From Pseudonocardia broussonetiae (GTDB lineage: Bacteria; Actinomycetota; Actinomycetes; Mycobacteriales; Pseudonocardiaceae): a DNA stretch of 64,000 nt. Both the position numbers and the translations under genes were made by a program. The notes below the pieces were generated by a model. The model was given only the letters and a program-made list of their open reading frames with translations, was not told the DNA's origin and made no database searches. Each line of letters begins with the position of its first letter. Position 1 is the stretch's first letter. This document shows positions 1 through 10,006 of the stretch, piece by piece. The stretch lies in assembly GCF_013155125.1 (NCBI RefSeq), contig NZ_CP053564.1, forward strand, positions 5,029,501 to 5,093,500, read 5' to 3'.

Positions 1-1
1 C

Positions 2-85
2 GCCTTCGCCCTGCCCATGCGCGACGAGCGGCCCCCGGAGAGGACGACCCCGGCCGTGCCCTCCGCGCCCATGCCGGGATCGTAG
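2..85 (+). CDS. C-terminal end of an unidentified protein (partial)
   Basis: An open frame entering from the left edge ends at TAG (83-85) and encodes 27 residues ending in MPGS. The piece is Pro/Arg/Ala-rich with no recognisable domain, so no function can be given. A strong hairpin follows at once, as expected for a gene end facing the convergent MFS gene. The frame could also be open by chance in such GC-rich DNA. Confidence 0.35.
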   Translation, partial: AFALPMRDERPPERTTPAVPSAPMPGS

Positions 86-112
86 GCGGCCCGCACACGG
101 GTTCCGGGGCCG

Positions 113-136
113 GCACACAGGTCCGGCCCTGTGTGC
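113..136. terminator. Hairpin between convergent genes
   Basis: A perfect 9-bp stem, GCACACAGG (113-121) pairing with CCTGTGTGC (128-136), encloses a 6-nt loop. It lies between the stop of the left-edge partial gene and the stop of the MFS gene (163). There is no T-tract, which is usual for actinobacterial terminators. It probably serves both strands. Confidence 0.6.
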
Positions 137-162
137 GAGCCCCGTGGCCTGCGTGCGAGCCA

Positions 163-1596
163 TCAGGCCGTGAGCATCTCCAGGCCGGGGTAGGGGCGGA
201 TGCGGGTGCGGGCGGCCGCGTCCGCGACGGGGGTGCGGGTGGTCGTGGCCGTCAGGGCGGGCAGGTCGCCGCCGTGGCGCCGCACGGCTGCCGCGCCCCG
301 CAGCACGGCCGGGCGGGCGGTGGCGGCGAAGCCGCGGGGCAGGACCCGCAGCGGGCCGGACGGGGCGACCGTGCGCGCGGCGGCGACGGAGAGGCGCGCC
401 AGGGGGATGCGCGCGGGCAGCGCGACGCGCGGACGCTCCGCCGCCACCACCACCGCGAGCGCCGCGGCCAGCACCGCGAGCACCGGCACCGTGGCGAGTG
501 CGACCGGTAGCCCGGCGTGCTCGGCCAGGAACCCGATCACCGGCGGGCCGCCGAGCAGGCCGCTGTAGCCGACGGTCGAGGCCAGGGCGACGCCGCCGAA
601 CCCGCCCAGCGCCCCGGCGCGCGCGATCGTCACCGGGAACAGGTTCGCGAACCCCAGCCCGACCAGCACGAACCCGGCCAGCGCGACGGGCGCCGACGGC
701 GTGAGCAGGGCCAGCGCCATCCCGGCCGCGGCGAGCAGCGCGCCGCCGCCGAGCAGGCGCGTCTCGCCGAACCGGCCGAGCAGGCGCCCGCCGGCGAGCC
801 GCCCGGCGGCCATGGCCAGGGAGAACCCGGCGTACCCGGCGGCGGCCAGGCCGGCCGACGCGCCGAGGGTCTCGGCGAGGTGCAGCGCGCCCCAGTCGGT
901 GAGCGCGCCCTCCCCGAACGCCGTGCAGCCCGCGATCACGCCGAGCAGCACGACGAGCCCGCGGGTGCGGCCGGCCGGGCGCCCGGCCGGGGCCCCGTCG
1001 ACGGCGGGTGCGGCGGCGAGGCGCCGCAGGTCCGGGGCGGTGGCGGCGGCCACCGCGAGCCCGAGCGCGCCGACGGCGGCGAGGTGCGCGGCGGGGGCGA
1101 GCAGGCCGGACACCAGCCCGCCGACCGCGGCCCCGGCCAGCCCGCCGAGGCTGAACGCGGCGTGCAGGGCGGGCAGCAGCGGCCGGGCCGCGCGGGCCTC
1201 CACCTCCACGCCCGCGCTGTTCACGGCCACGTTGAGCAGCCCCGTCGCGGCGCCGAACACGCACAGCGCCGCGCTCAGGGCGGGCACGGACCCGGTGGGG
1301 CCGGGCAGCAGGACGGCGAGCGAGGCGAGCACGGCGGCGCCGGTGGTGACCCGGCCCGCGCCGAACCGGGCGCACAGCGCGCCGGCGGGCTGCATCCCGG
1401 CGAGCGCGCCGACCGACAGGCACAGCAGCGCGACGCCCAGGGTGGCGTGGGTCGCGCCCACCTGCGCGGTGACGTCGGGGATGCGGGCGGCCCAGCTGCC
1501 GAACAGCAGGCCGTCGAGGGCGAACACGGCGCCGACGGCGCCGGTGGGGGACAGGGTGCGGGGTGCGCCGCGCGGGCGCGCGGGGAGGACGTGCAT
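163..1596 (-). CDS. MFS transporter (YbjJ-like)
   Basis: A 477-residue membrane protein of the major facilitator superfamily with repeated hydrophobic Ala/Gly/Leu-rich segments. The N-terminal stretch with FALDGLLFGSWAARIP resembles the YbjJ-type branch, which is annotated as inner-membrane efflux or sugar transport. I chose the ATG at 1596 because a GAGG sequence precedes it and the transporter begins just after it. An in-frame ATG at 1710 would add 38 low-complexity residues. The C-terminal ~90 residues after the last membrane segment are long, basic and of unknown role. The substrate cannot be told from the sequence. Confidence 0.75.
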   Translation of the reverse strand: MHVLPARPRGAPRTLSPTGAVGAVFALDGLLFGSWAARIPDVTAQVGATHATLGVALLCLSVGALAGMQPAGALCARFGAGRVTTGAAVLASLAVLLPGPTGSVPALSAALCVFGAATGLLNVAVNSAGVEVEARAARPLLPALHAAFSLGGLAGAAVGGLVSGLLAPAAHLAAVGALGLAVAAATAPDLRRLAAAPAVDGAPAGRPAGRTRGLVVLLGVIAGCTAFGEGALTDWGALHLAETLGASAGLAAAGYAGFSLAMAAGRLAGGRLLGRFGETRLLGGGALLAAAGMALALLTPSAPVALAGFVLVGLGFANLFPVTIARAGALGGFGGVALASTVGYSGLLGGPPVIGFLAEHAGLPVALATVPVLAVLAAALAVVVAAERPRVALPARIPLARLSVAAARTVAPSGPLRVLPRGFAATARPAVLRGAAAVRRHGGDLPALTATTTRTPVADAAARTRIRPYPGLEMLTA

Positions 1597-1750
1597 CGGG
1601 GGACCTCGGTGCCGGGCGCCCACCGCGCGGCGTCGGTTGCCGTCGCGGGGGCCCGGCGGTGTCGCGGGGCGGTCGGGAGGAGACGCACGACCGCGTGCGC
1701 CGGGCTCCATGGTGCGGCGCCCCCACCCCGTCGGCGCAAGCTACACGCTG

Positions 1751-1764
1751 GTGAGTGTCCTCAC
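1751..1764. promoter_or_regulatory. Palindromic operator candidate before the MFS gene
   Basis: GTGAG-TGTC-CTCAC is an inverted repeat with 5-bp arms. It sits just upstream of a possible minus-strand -10 box (TAGCTT, 1738-1743) in the gap between the N-acetyltransferase and MFS genes. Such sites are common for TetR-type regulators of exporters. No regulator gene is adjacent, so the partner is unknown. Confidence 0.35.
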
Positions 1765-1785
1765 GATCGATTCAGAAAAGACTCC

Positions 1786-2613
1786 TCAGAAGAACCGGGC
1801 CAGGTGCTCGTCGAGGTCGGGCAGGCCGGAGGTGTCGATCAGCAGGTCGCGCTCCAGGACCTTGCGGAGCTCGGCCGCCGAGCGCAGGTCCCGGCGCTCG
1901 CTGGGCCCGCCGAGGTGGTGCACCGACAGGGCGGCGCCCCCGCCCCCGAGCATCCCGCCCAGCGCGAACCGCCGGTCCGGTGCCGCCCGTCCGGCCCGCA
2001 GCCCGGTGACGAAGCCGGAGCGGGGGTGGCGCGAGACGTACCAGTTGCCGACCTCGTAGTCGATCTCCGGTGCGGGCCGCAGGTCGAACCGGTACATCGG
2101 CCGCCACCCGTCGCCGATGCGGGCCTGCATCTCGTGGACGCCGTCCGAGGCCGGGTCGAGGTGCACCCGGAACGGCTCGTGCGGCGTCTCCTGCGTGACG
2201 TCCGGGACGAGCGCGAGCACGCCGGTCAGGGTCTGCCCGCCGAACCCGACGTCGACCAGGTGCGGCCCCTCGGGGAGCTCGACGCGCAGCAGCATGTGGC
2301 TCAGCGCGGTCGGGGCGGCACCGGGCGGGACGCCCCACACGACCCGCGCGGCGAGTCCGGTGACGCGGTAGCCGAGACCGTCGAGCACCGACCGCAGCAG
2401 TGTGTTCTGCTCGAAGCAGTAGCCGCCGCGGCCGCCGTCGACGAGCTTGGCCGTGACGGCGGCGGGGGAGATGTCGACGTCGCGGCCGGTCAGCGGGTCG
2501 AGGTTCTCGAACGGGATGGTCCGGGTGTGGGCGGCCACGACGTCGCGCAGCGCCGCGAGGTCGGGGACGGCCGGGGCGGGGAGGCCGATCCGGGCGAAGT
2601 AGCGGTCGCTCAT
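1786..2613 (-). CDS. nat: Arylamine N-acetyltransferase
   Basis: This 275-residue enzyme transfers acyl groups from acyl-CoA to arylamines and hydrazines in the cytoplasm. The family triad is complete: Cys66 in RGGYCFEQN, His106 in SHMLL and Asp121 in VDVGFGG. The N-terminal TIPFENLD motif is also typical of NAT. Length matches bacterial NATs (about 270-285 residues). It is transcribed toward the MFS gene, 190 bp away, and lies 50 bp after the cyclase gene on the same strand. In mycobacteria NAT acetylates isoniazid; its physiological substrate here is unknown. Confidence 0.93.
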   Translation of the reverse strand: MSDRYFARIGLPAPAVPDLAALRDVVAAHTRTIPFENLDPLTGRDVDISPAAVTAKLVDGGRGGYCFEQNTLLRSVLDGLGYRVTGLAARVVWGVPPGAAPTALSHMLLRVELPEGPHLVDVGFGGQTLTGVLALVPDVTQETPHEPFRVHLDPASDGVHEMQARIGDGWRPMYRFDLRPAPEIDYEVGNWYVSRHPRSGFVTGLRAGRAAPDRRFALGGMLGGGGAALSVHHLGGPSERRDLRSAAELRKVLERDLLIDTSGLPDLDEHLARFF

Positions 2614-2663
2614 GGGGGCAGCGTGCCCGGTGCACCCGCATCCGGGTCAAGAGCGCGCTCAGG

Positions 2664-3716
2664 TCACGAGCGAGGTTCCAGCAGCCACGGGTGCAGGCTC
2701 CGGTAGCCGCGCACCGACACCGGGCGCAGGGCGCGGACGCGGAACCGCCCGTCGTCGGCGAGGGCGGCGGCCACCACGTCGTCGATGAGCACGGTGTCGG
2801 GCCGCGCGTGGGTCGTCAGCCGGGAGGCGATGTTGACGACCTCGCCGTAGACGTCGCCGTAGCGCGTGAGGACGGGGCCGGCGGCGAGCCCGATCCGCAG
2901 CTGGGGCAGGGCGTCCTCGGCGCGGACGCGCTCCTGCAGCCCCAGCGCGATCGACGCGGCGGCGGGGGCGTCGTCGGCGACGAACAGCACCTCGTCGCCG
3001 ACGGTCTTGACGATGCGCCCCCGGCCGTCGGCGATCACCTCGGTGGTGGTCGAGCCGAACCGCTCGATCATCTCCGACAGCTCGTCGGCCGAGCGCTTCC
3101 GCGTGGTGCGCGTGAAGCCGACCATGTCGGCGAACCCGACGACGAGCGGCCAGGTGTCGGTGCCGTCGCCCGGGCCGGCGGCCGTGGCCATCATCCGGTG
3201 CACGGTGGCGGCGAGGTGGCGGCGCCAGACGTAGCTCTGCAGCTGCTCCAGCGCGGGGATGACGGCCGCGGCGACCTGCAGCGACTCCACCGGCGTGAGG
3301 TCCTGCCCGTGGCCCTCCAGCAGCCGGCGCAGCATCCCGACCTGCCACTCCGCGAGCCGCGACATCGACTGCGCCACCGCCCGGGCGACGGCCTCGCGCA
3401 CCTCGGGCTCCAGGACGCCGGCCTCGGTGAGCCCGGCCATCAGGCGGACGGCGGCGACGTCCTGGTCGGTGAACAGCACCTCGTCGTCGCCGACCTCGGC
3501 GAACCCGAGCGAGCGCCACAGCCGGCGGCCCTCGTCGACGTCGAGGTCGGTGGCCTCGGCCAGCCCGGCGCGGGTGTAGCGGCGGGGCGCGCCCAGCACG
3601 ATCTCCTCGACGGCCTCGTCGAGCGGCCCGTCCCCGGCGACGTGCCGGACCACGGCGCCGGAGAACAGCCGGCCGACGCCGGCGAGGAACCGGGACCCGC
3701 GCCTGATCGCGGCCAA
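2664..3716 (-). CDS. Class III adenylate/guanylate cyclase
   Basis: A 350-residue soluble nucleotide cyclase. Residues ~1-185 are helical and regulatory, as in mycobacterial cyclases of the Rv1264/Rv2212 group. The catalytic domain starts near residue 190: metal-binding Asp197 in FADMVGFT, Lys237 and Asp241 in IVKTVGDEV, and the GEVVNIASR motif carrying the transition-state Asn and Arg. It begins with TTG only 3 nt after the universal stress protein stop, so the two are probably translationally coupled. A cAMP signal made beside a Usp protein suggests a stress-signalling pair, but the link is an inference. Nucleotide specificity was not settled. Confidence 0.88.
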   Translation of the reverse strand: MAAIRRGSRFLAGVGRLFSGAVVRHVAGDGPLDEAVEEIVLGAPRRYTRAGLAEATDLDVDEGRRLWRSLGFAEVGDDEVLFTDQDVAAVRLMAGLTEAGVLEPEVREAVARAVAQSMSRLAEWQVGMLRRLLEGHGQDLTPVESLQVAAAVIPALEQLQSYVWRRHLAATVHRMMATAAGPGDGTDTWPLVVGFADMVGFTRTTRKRSADELSEMIERFGSTTTEVIADGRGRIVKTVGDEVLFVADDAPAAASIALGLQERVRAEDALPQLRIGLAAGPVLTRYGDVYGEVVNIASRLTTHARPDTVLIDDVVAAALADDGRFRVRALRPVSVRGYRSLHPWLLEPRS

Positions 3717-3719
3717 GGA

Positions 3720-4169
3720 TCAGGTGGTGTGGACGGTCAGCACGTCGACGCCCGAGCGGCGCGCGACGTCGGACGGCACCGAGCCCAGGATGCGGCCCGA
3801 GAGCGTGTTGAGGCCCCGGTTGCCGACGACGAGCAGGTCGGCCCCCGCGTCGCGGGCGGCGGTGCGCAGCACCTCGACGGGGTCGCCGTCGGCGGCGACG
3901 GTGCGGATGTTCCCGGCGCCCGCCTTCGCGGCGCGCTCCTCCGCCGTGCGCAGCGTCTCCTCGGCCGGCGTCCAGCCGACGACGAGGTAGGCCTCGTCCT
4001 TCAGCGCGTCCTCGGCGCCCGCGGTGTCGTCGCGGCCCGCAGGGGTGTAGGCGCAGACGATGACCAGCTCTGCGGCGCTGTCGGCGGCCACGGCGGCGGC
4101 GCGGTCGACGGCGGCGAGCGAGGTGTCGGAACCGTCGGTGCCGACGACGATGGTGCGGTACGCGGACAT
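3720..4169 (-). CDS. Universal stress protein (UspA family)
   Basis: A 149-residue single-domain Usp protein. The N-terminus has the family's IVVGTDGSDTS strand-turn, and the C-terminal part has VVGNRGLNTLSGRILGSVPSDVARRSGVDVLTV, the ATP-binding G-2X-G-9X-G(S/T) pattern of nucleotide-binding Usps. The start at 4169 has GGAGG upstream with good spacing; an in-frame start at 4214 would only add junk-like residues. It is the first gene of a two-gene unit with the downstream cyclase. Confidence 0.9.
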   Translation of the reverse strand: MSAYRTIVVGTDGSDTSLAAVDRAAAVAADSAAELVIVCAYTPAGRDDTAGAEDALKDEAYLVVGWTPAEETLRTAEERAAKAGAGNIRTVAADGDPVEVLRTAARDAGADLLVVGNRGLNTLSGRILGSVPSDVARRSGVDVLTVHTT

Positions 4170-4253
4170 GGGGAGCCTCCGTCTCGGGGACGCCGAGGTT
4201 ACCCGGGGTAGCACCCGCTTGCCGCACCGCCCTGGGTCGCCGGACCGCCCTGG

Positions 4254-5483
4254 TCACCCGATCGGGGCAGCCTCCCGCTCCTCGCCGTTGTCGCGCAGGC
4301 GCGGGAGCAGCGCCGGTCCGACGAGCCGGCGCCGCAGCCGCGCGTCGGCCGATCCGAAGAGCGCGGTCATCGTCACGAGCGTCCCGCGCAGGTCGTCGCG
4401 CCCGGAGAGGTAGGCGCGGCGGTGCCGCTCGGGCAGGCCGAAGAACACCTCGAAGAAGCCCGGGACCTCCGCCGCGGGCATCCGCAGCAGCGCCTCCAGC
4501 CCGACCCCCCGGACGCGGTGCACCACCCGGGCGGCGGGCGGCCAGACGGTGGCCCGGGCGTCGGCCAGCGGGTGGTCGCCCGCGGCGGCCCGGGCCACCC
4601 CGGGGGCCAGCGCGAGCGCGGACGCGAGGCTGAAGCCGGTGGCCGGGTGCACGAGCGGCGCGGCCGCGCCGAACCCGAGCACGTGCGGCGCGCGGTGGCG
4701 CGGGCGGTCCAGCGGGAACGACACCTTCTCGACGGGGGCGTCCGCGGGCACGGCGATGCCGTGGTGGCGCAGCCGCGCGTGCAGGCGGCGGCGCAGGACC
4801 GGCAGCGGCAGGCCGGGGCGCCGGGCCAGGGAGGTCTCCTCCAGCAGCACCCGGCCCCCGCCCAGGGGGATCGCGTAGAGGAACGTCGGCCAGCCGGGCT
4901 CGCCGTGGTCGGGGCGCCAGTCCATGAACAGCGCCTCGCCCCCGGCGACGACGGGCGCGGCCACCGCGGCGTCGACGGTGACGCCGTACGCCGTCTGCTC
5001 GGTGGGCACCCGGCGCGCCGCCCGGCGGTCGAGGGGCTGCGCGCGCCCGCCCGCGTCGACGACCAGGCGCGCACGCAGCACGGAGCCGTCGGCGAGCGCG
5101 ACGGCGCCCGGCGCCGGCGACCCGACGGCCCGGCCGGCGCGCACCCGCACCCCGCCGCGGTCCATGCCGTCGTCGAGGTGGGCGCGCAGGGCGGGGACGT
5201 CGAGCACGACGTACTCCCGGTCGAGGCGGTGCGCGGTGAGCGCCACCGCCCGCCCGGCGGCCCGCGCGGCGACGACGCCGGCGGGCAGGTCGGGGAGCTC
5301 GTCGGCCCAGGCGCCGTAGGTGGCGGGCCAGGCGCGGCCGGGCGCGGGGTCGAGCAGGGTCGTGCGCAGCCCGCGCTCCCCGCAGGCCGCGGCGAGCGCG
5401 CGCCCCGCGGGGCCGCCGCCGACCACCAGCACGTCGTCGGCACCACGGTCGTGCCCACCGGGGCCGGCGGGGGAGGTGCTCAC
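4254..5483 (-). CDS. crtY: Lycopene cyclase (CrtY/CrtL family)
   Basis: A 409-residue FAD/NAD-dependent carotenoid enzyme that cyclises the linear ends of lycopene to beta rings. Visible are the N-terminal dinucleotide motif VVGGGPAGRALA (~residue 20), the active-site FMDWR segment, the EETSL motif and HPATGFSLA toward the C-terminus, all typical of lycopene beta-cyclases. It starts with GTG and is divergent from dgt. No other carotenoid genes lie in the window, so the rest of the pathway must be elsewhere. Beta versus other ring specificity is inferred. Confidence 0.82.
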   Translation of the reverse strand: MSTSPAGPGGHDRGADDVLVVGGGPAGRALAAACGERGLRTTLLDPAPGRAWPATYGAWADELPDLPAGVVAARAAGRAVALTAHRLDREYVVLDVPALRAHLDDGMDRGGVRVRAGRAVGSPAPGAVALADGSVLRARLVVDAGGRAQPLDRRAARRVPTEQTAYGVTVDAAVAAPVVAGGEALFMDWRPDHGEPGWPTFLYAIPLGGGRVLLEETSLARRPGLPLPVLRRRLHARLRHHGIAVPADAPVEKVSFPLDRPRHRAPHVLGFGAAAPLVHPATGFSLASALALAPGVARAAAGDHPLADARATVWPPAARVVHRVRGVGLEALLRMPAAEVPGFFEVFFGLPERHRRAYLSGRDDLRGTLVTMTALFGSADARLRRRLVGPALLPRLRDNGEEREAAPIG

Positions 5484-5527
5484 ACGGAAGTTGTACCCGG
5501 ACGCCCACCCGGCCCGTCCGGCGGCGC

Positions 5528-5533
5528 TAGCGT
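5528..5533 (+). promoter_or_regulatory. -10 box of dgt, leaderless type
   Basis: TAGCGT ends 6 nt before the GTG of dgt, the spacing expected when transcription begins at the start codon. No Shine-Dalgarno sequence is present. The same arrangement recurs at several genes in this window. Confidence 0.45.
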
Positions 5534-5539
5534 GGCGCC

Positions 5540-6949
5540 GTGATCACCGCCGCCCGCTCCGCCCGGCGCTCCGGGCCGGGCGAGTCCGGCGCGGGCCTCG
5601 CGCGCAGCCCGTTCCGCGTCGACCGCGACCGGATCGTCGCCTCGCCGTTCTTCGCGCGCCTCGCGGGCGTCACGCAGGTCGTGAGCCCGGTCGGCTCGGG
5701 CCTGCTGGTGCACAACCGGCTCACGCACTCGCTGCAGGTGGCGCAGGTGGCCCGCGCGATCGGCGAACGGGTGGGAGGGGGCCTGTGCGATCCCGACGTC
5801 GTCGAGGCCGCCGCGCTCGCCCACGACCTCGGCCACCCGCCGTTCGGCCACCTCGGCGAGCAGGTCCTCGACCGGGTCGCCCGCGAGGAGCTCGGCCTGC
5901 CCGACGGGTTCGAGGGCAACGCCCAGAGCTTCCGCATCGTCACCACCATCGACCTGCACGGGCCCGGCGGCGTCGGCCTCGATCTCACCGCGGCCGTCCG
6001 CGCGGCCGTCCTCAAGTACCCCTGGACCCGCCGCGGGCACCCCGACCCGCACCCCAGCCGCGCCGCGCTGCCGCCCCGCGGCGGTGGCCCGCTGCCCGGC
6101 GAGCCGGAGTCCGGGTCGGCCAAGTTCTCCTGCTATGAGACCGAGCTCGACGACCTGCTCTCCGCCCGCGCGGCCTTCCCGGGCACCGGGCCGTGGCGCC
6201 AGACCGTCGAGGCCGCCGTCATGGACACCGCCGACGACATCGCCTACGCCATCCACGACCTCGAGGACTTCCACCGCGTCGGGGTGCTGCAGCAGGCCGG
6301 GGTCGCCGCCGAGCTCGCCGGGTGGCGGCGCAATGCCGACACCGCGGGGCCCGGGGCCGGCCTGGAGGCGCTGCGGCGGCGCCTGGCCGACAAGGACGGC
6401 TGGGCCTACGACGACGACGCGTTCACCGCCGCCGTCGACCGCGTCCGTGACGAGCTCGTCGACGGCCTGCTCGCCACGGCGTTCGACGGCTCCATGGCCG
6501 CCGAGCGCGCGGTCGCCGAGTTCTCCGCGCGCTGGACGGCCCGGCTCGCGGGCGGCGTCGTCGTCGACCACGACCCGCCGGTGCGCTCCGGGCCGGTGGC
6601 GCTGGCCGTCGCGCAGTGGCACGAGGTGGCGGTGCTGAAGTTCGTGCACCAGCGGTTCGTGCTGCAGCGCGCCGACCTGGCGTCGCACCAGCGCGGGCAG
6701 GCCACGGTGCTGCGCTCGCTGGTGGGCTCGCTCGCGTCCTGGCTCACCGACGACGACGCCCCGCGCCTGCCCCCGCGGCTGCACGACCTCGCCGAGCTGG
6801 CGCGCGGCCAGGGCCTCCCGCTCGCGCAGGCCCGCGGGCGGGCAGTCGTCGACTACACCGCGAGCCTCACCGACGGCCAGGCCACCGCGCTGCTCGACGT
6901 CCTCACCGGGCGCAGCGGGCGGCTCTGGACCGACGCGGCCGTTCTGTAG
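5540..6949 (+). CDS. dgt: Deoxyguanosinetriphosphate triphosphohydrolase-like HD protein
   Basis: A 469-residue HD-domain phosphohydrolase that splits dGTP or related dNTPs into nucleoside and triphosphate, helping control dNTP pools. Metal ligands are His63 in RLTHSL and His95-Asp96 in AHDLGHPPFGH, followed by the family motif GFEGNAQSFR. Length and motifs match the actinobacterial Dgt group. It starts with GTG, probably on a leaderless mRNA, and ends 6 bp from the convergent SDR gene. An insert around residues 165-200, rich in Pro/Arg/Gly, looks like a surface loop. Confidence 0.9.
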   Translation: MITAARSARRSGPGESGAGLARSPFRVDRDRIVASPFFARLAGVTQVVSPVGSGLLVHNRLTHSLQVAQVARAIGERVGGGLCDPDVVEAAALAHDLGHPPFGHLGEQVLDRVAREELGLPDGFEGNAQSFRIVTTIDLHGPGGVGLDLTAAVRAAVLKYPWTRRGHPDPHPSRAALPPRGGGPLPGEPESGSAKFSCYETELDDLLSARAAFPGTGPWRQTVEAAVMDTADDIAYAIHDLEDFHRVGVLQQAGVAAELAGWRRNADTAGPGAGLEALRRRLADKDGWAYDDDAFTAAVDRVRDELVDGLLATAFDGSMAAERAVAEFSARWTARLAGGVVVDHDPPVRSGPVALAVAQWHEVAVLKFVHQRFVLQRADLASHQRGQATVLRSLVGSLASWLTDDDAPRLPPRLHDLAELARGQGLPLAQARGRAVVDYTASLTDGQATALLDVLTGRSGRLWTDAAVL

Positions 6950-6955
6950 CCCTCC

Positions 6956-7735
6956 CTAGACCGCACCCAGCGTGCCGGTCGAGAGCACGCCGCCGTCGAC
7001 GCGCACGGTCTCGCCCGTCATCCAGGCCGCGGCGTCGGAGACCAGGAAGCCGACCACCCGCGCGACGTCCTCGGGCTCGCCCAGGCGCTTGAGCGGGTAG
7101 GCCGCGGCCGTCTTCTCCTCGCCCTCGGCGTAGAGCGCCGTCGCGAACCTCGTCTTGACGACGGCGGGCGCCACCGCGTTGACCCGGATCGATGGGCCGA
7201 GCTGCCAGGCCAGCTCCTCGGTGAGCCGGATCAGCGCCGCCTTCGACGCGCCGTACGCCGCGATCACGCCCGTCGAACGCAGGCCGGCGACCGACGCGAT
7301 GTTGACGACGTTGCCGCCGTGCTCGCCCATCCAGGCGCGGTAGGCGAGCTGCACGTAGCCCAGGGTGGCGACGACGTTGGTGTCGAACGTCTTGCTCACC
7401 GCGCCCAGGTCGGCGTCCATGAGGAAGCCGTAGGTGGGGTTGATGCCGGTGTTGTTGACCAGGATGTCGAGGCTGCCGAACCGCTCGACCGTCTGCGTCA
7501 CCGACTGCTCGCGCGACTCCGCGGAGCTCGCGTTGGCCGCGATCGCCAGCACGCGGCCGGTGTCGCCGCCCGCGTGGTCGGCGGCGAGCGAGGCGGCCGC
7601 CTCCTCCAGCACGTCGGGCTTGCGGGCGGTGACCGCGACCGACGCCCCCCGGGAGAGCAGCTCGGCGGCGATGGCGTAGCCGATTCCGCGGCTGGCGCCG
7701 GTGACGAGGGCCGTGCGGCCGGTGAGATCAGTCAT
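6956..7735 (-). CDS. SDR family oxidoreductase (FabG-like)
   Basis: A 259-residue classical short-chain dehydrogenase. It has the cofactor motif TGASRGIG near the N-terminus, a variant NNTG in place of NNAG, a serine in NIASVAG and the catalytic YGASK. The Arg after strand beta-2 (TARKP) suggests NADPH use. The C-terminal MTGETVRVDGG is typical of FabG-like SDRs. The substrate is not evident; it is probably a 3-oxoacyl thioester or another secondary alcohol. It is convergent with dgt and divergent from the ABC-F gene. Confidence 0.85.
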   Translation of the reverse strand: MTDLTGRTALVTGASRGIGYAIAAELLSRGASVAVTARKPDVLEEAAASLAADHAGGDTGRVLAIAANASSAESREQSVTQTVERFGSLDILVNNTGINPTYGFLMDADLGAVSKTFDTNVVATLGYVQLAYRAWMGEHGGNVVNIASVAGLRSTGVIAAYGASKAALIRLTEELAWQLGPSIRVNAVAPAVVKTRFATALYAEGEEKTAAAYPLKRLGEPEDVARVVGFLVSDAAAWMTGETVRVDGGVLSTGTLGAV

Positions 7736-7774
7736 GCGGCGACCCTACGTCGGGAATCGGGGTGCCCCGGCCGG

Positions 7775-7780
7775 TACTCT
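7775..7780 (+). promoter_or_regulatory. -10 box before the ABC-F leader ORF
   Basis: TACTCT ends 7 nt before the GTG of the five-codon leader ORF (7788). This fits transcription starting at or next to that codon. No clear -35 element was seen. Confidence 0.4.
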
Positions 7781-7787
7781 GGACGCC

Positions 7788-7805
7788 GTGATCCGGATCG
7801 CGTAG
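7788..7805 (+). CDS. Five-codon leader peptide upstream of the ABC-F gene
   Basis: GTG-ATC-CGG-ATC-GCG-TAG would encode M-I-R-I-A. It lies 54 bp before the ABC-F start and 7 nt after a TANNNT box, so it could be translated from a leaderless transcript. Its GATCCGG (7790-7796) is complementary to a sequence near the ABC-F ribosome-binding site. ABC-F antibiotic-response genes are often controlled by ribosome stalling on short leader ORFs. The role here is inferred, and the ORF is short enough to be chance. Confidence 0.4.
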   Translation: MIRIA

Positions 7806-7841
7806 CGGGCCCGCCGCCTGCCAGCCGCCCGCCCCCGGATC
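7790..7841 (+). promoter_or_regulatory. Candidate attenuator hairpin of the ABC-F gene
   Basis: GATCCGG (7790-7796) pairs perfectly with CCGGATC (7835-7841); the GC-rich stretch between also holds self-complementary GCGGGC/GCCCGC pieces. The left arm lies inside the leader ORF, so a ribosome stalled there would open the stem. This geometry fits translation-coupled attenuation. There is no T-run, so a Rho-dependent or translational mechanism is as likely as termination. Confidence 0.4.
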
Positions 7842-7859
7842 CTTTCTGGAGTCTTCCTC

Positions 7860-9482
<1,623 letters not shown>

Positions 9483-9771
9483 TCGGACGAGGTTGAGGTC
9501 CGCGGTGCCACCCGTTCGGCACTGTGACGTGGGTCTCTCCCGCCGGAGCCGACGTCCGGGTGATCAGAAGATGGCGACGGGGTGAAGGACGGGTGTCCGG
9601 AGCCCGGAGATGATCACCCGTACGCGTGATCCATTCGGGCGAACCGCTCACCGATCATGCAGTGGATCTCCTGTCGCGCGCCTCCGACCTGGTCGATCAT
9701 TGCCTTGCCGGGGGGCCGGACGAACCTCCCGCGGGAGGCCCCGCGGGTGGTCAACGAGGAGGAGCGACGTC
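9483..9771. other. Intergenic stretch, no gene seen
   Basis: 289 bp between the ABC-F and HTH genes. I see no convincing ORF, RNA gene or long repeat. It contains several GATCA/TGATC words (around 9560, 9610, 9650) with no regular spacing, and a GAGGAGGA ribosome-binding site just before the HTH gene. Confidence 0.5.
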
Positions 9772-9981
9772 ATGCCCGACCTGAAGAAGGGCGCCCGCAT
9801 CACGGGCACCCAGCGCGACAAGCTCGCAGGCGACCTCAAGAAGAAGTACGAGAAGGGGGCGAGCATCCGCGCCCTCGCCGAGTCGACGGGCCGTTCCTAC
9901 GGCTTCGTGCACCGCGTCCTGTCCGAGACCGGGGTTACGCTGCGCGGGCGCGGGGGCGCGACGCGGACCAAGAAGAAGTAG
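9772..9981 (+). CDS. Small helix-turn-helix protein (Rv1473A-like)
   Basis: A 69-residue basic protein with one HTH: residues ~27-50 (KGASIRALAESTGRSYGFVH) read as a compact winged or Fis-like HTH, followed by VLSETGVTLRGRG and a Lys/Arg/Thr tail. A GAGGAGGA site precedes the ATG. The same small gene follows the ABC-F gene in M. tuberculosis (Rv1473A), so the pairing is conserved. A DNA- or nucleoid-binding role is inferred; the target is unknown. Confidence 0.85.
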   Translation: MPDLKKGARITGTQRDKLAGDLKKKYEKGASIRALAESTGRSYGFVHRVLSETGVTLRGRGGATRTKKK

Positions 9982-10006
9982 CCGTACTCGGGGGTAGCCT
10001 CCGGGC

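Noticed and set aside
1597..1710. Longer MFS start at ATG 1710
   Set aside because: The extra 38 residues are Pro/Arg/Gly-rich and unlike transporter N-termini, while ATG 1596 has a better ribosome site.
517..2706. Long plus-strand frames opposite the MFS and NAT genes, and similar long antisense frames elsewhere
   Set aside because: They are mirror frames of real genes in high-GC DNA; only the minus-strand frames carry conserved motifs.
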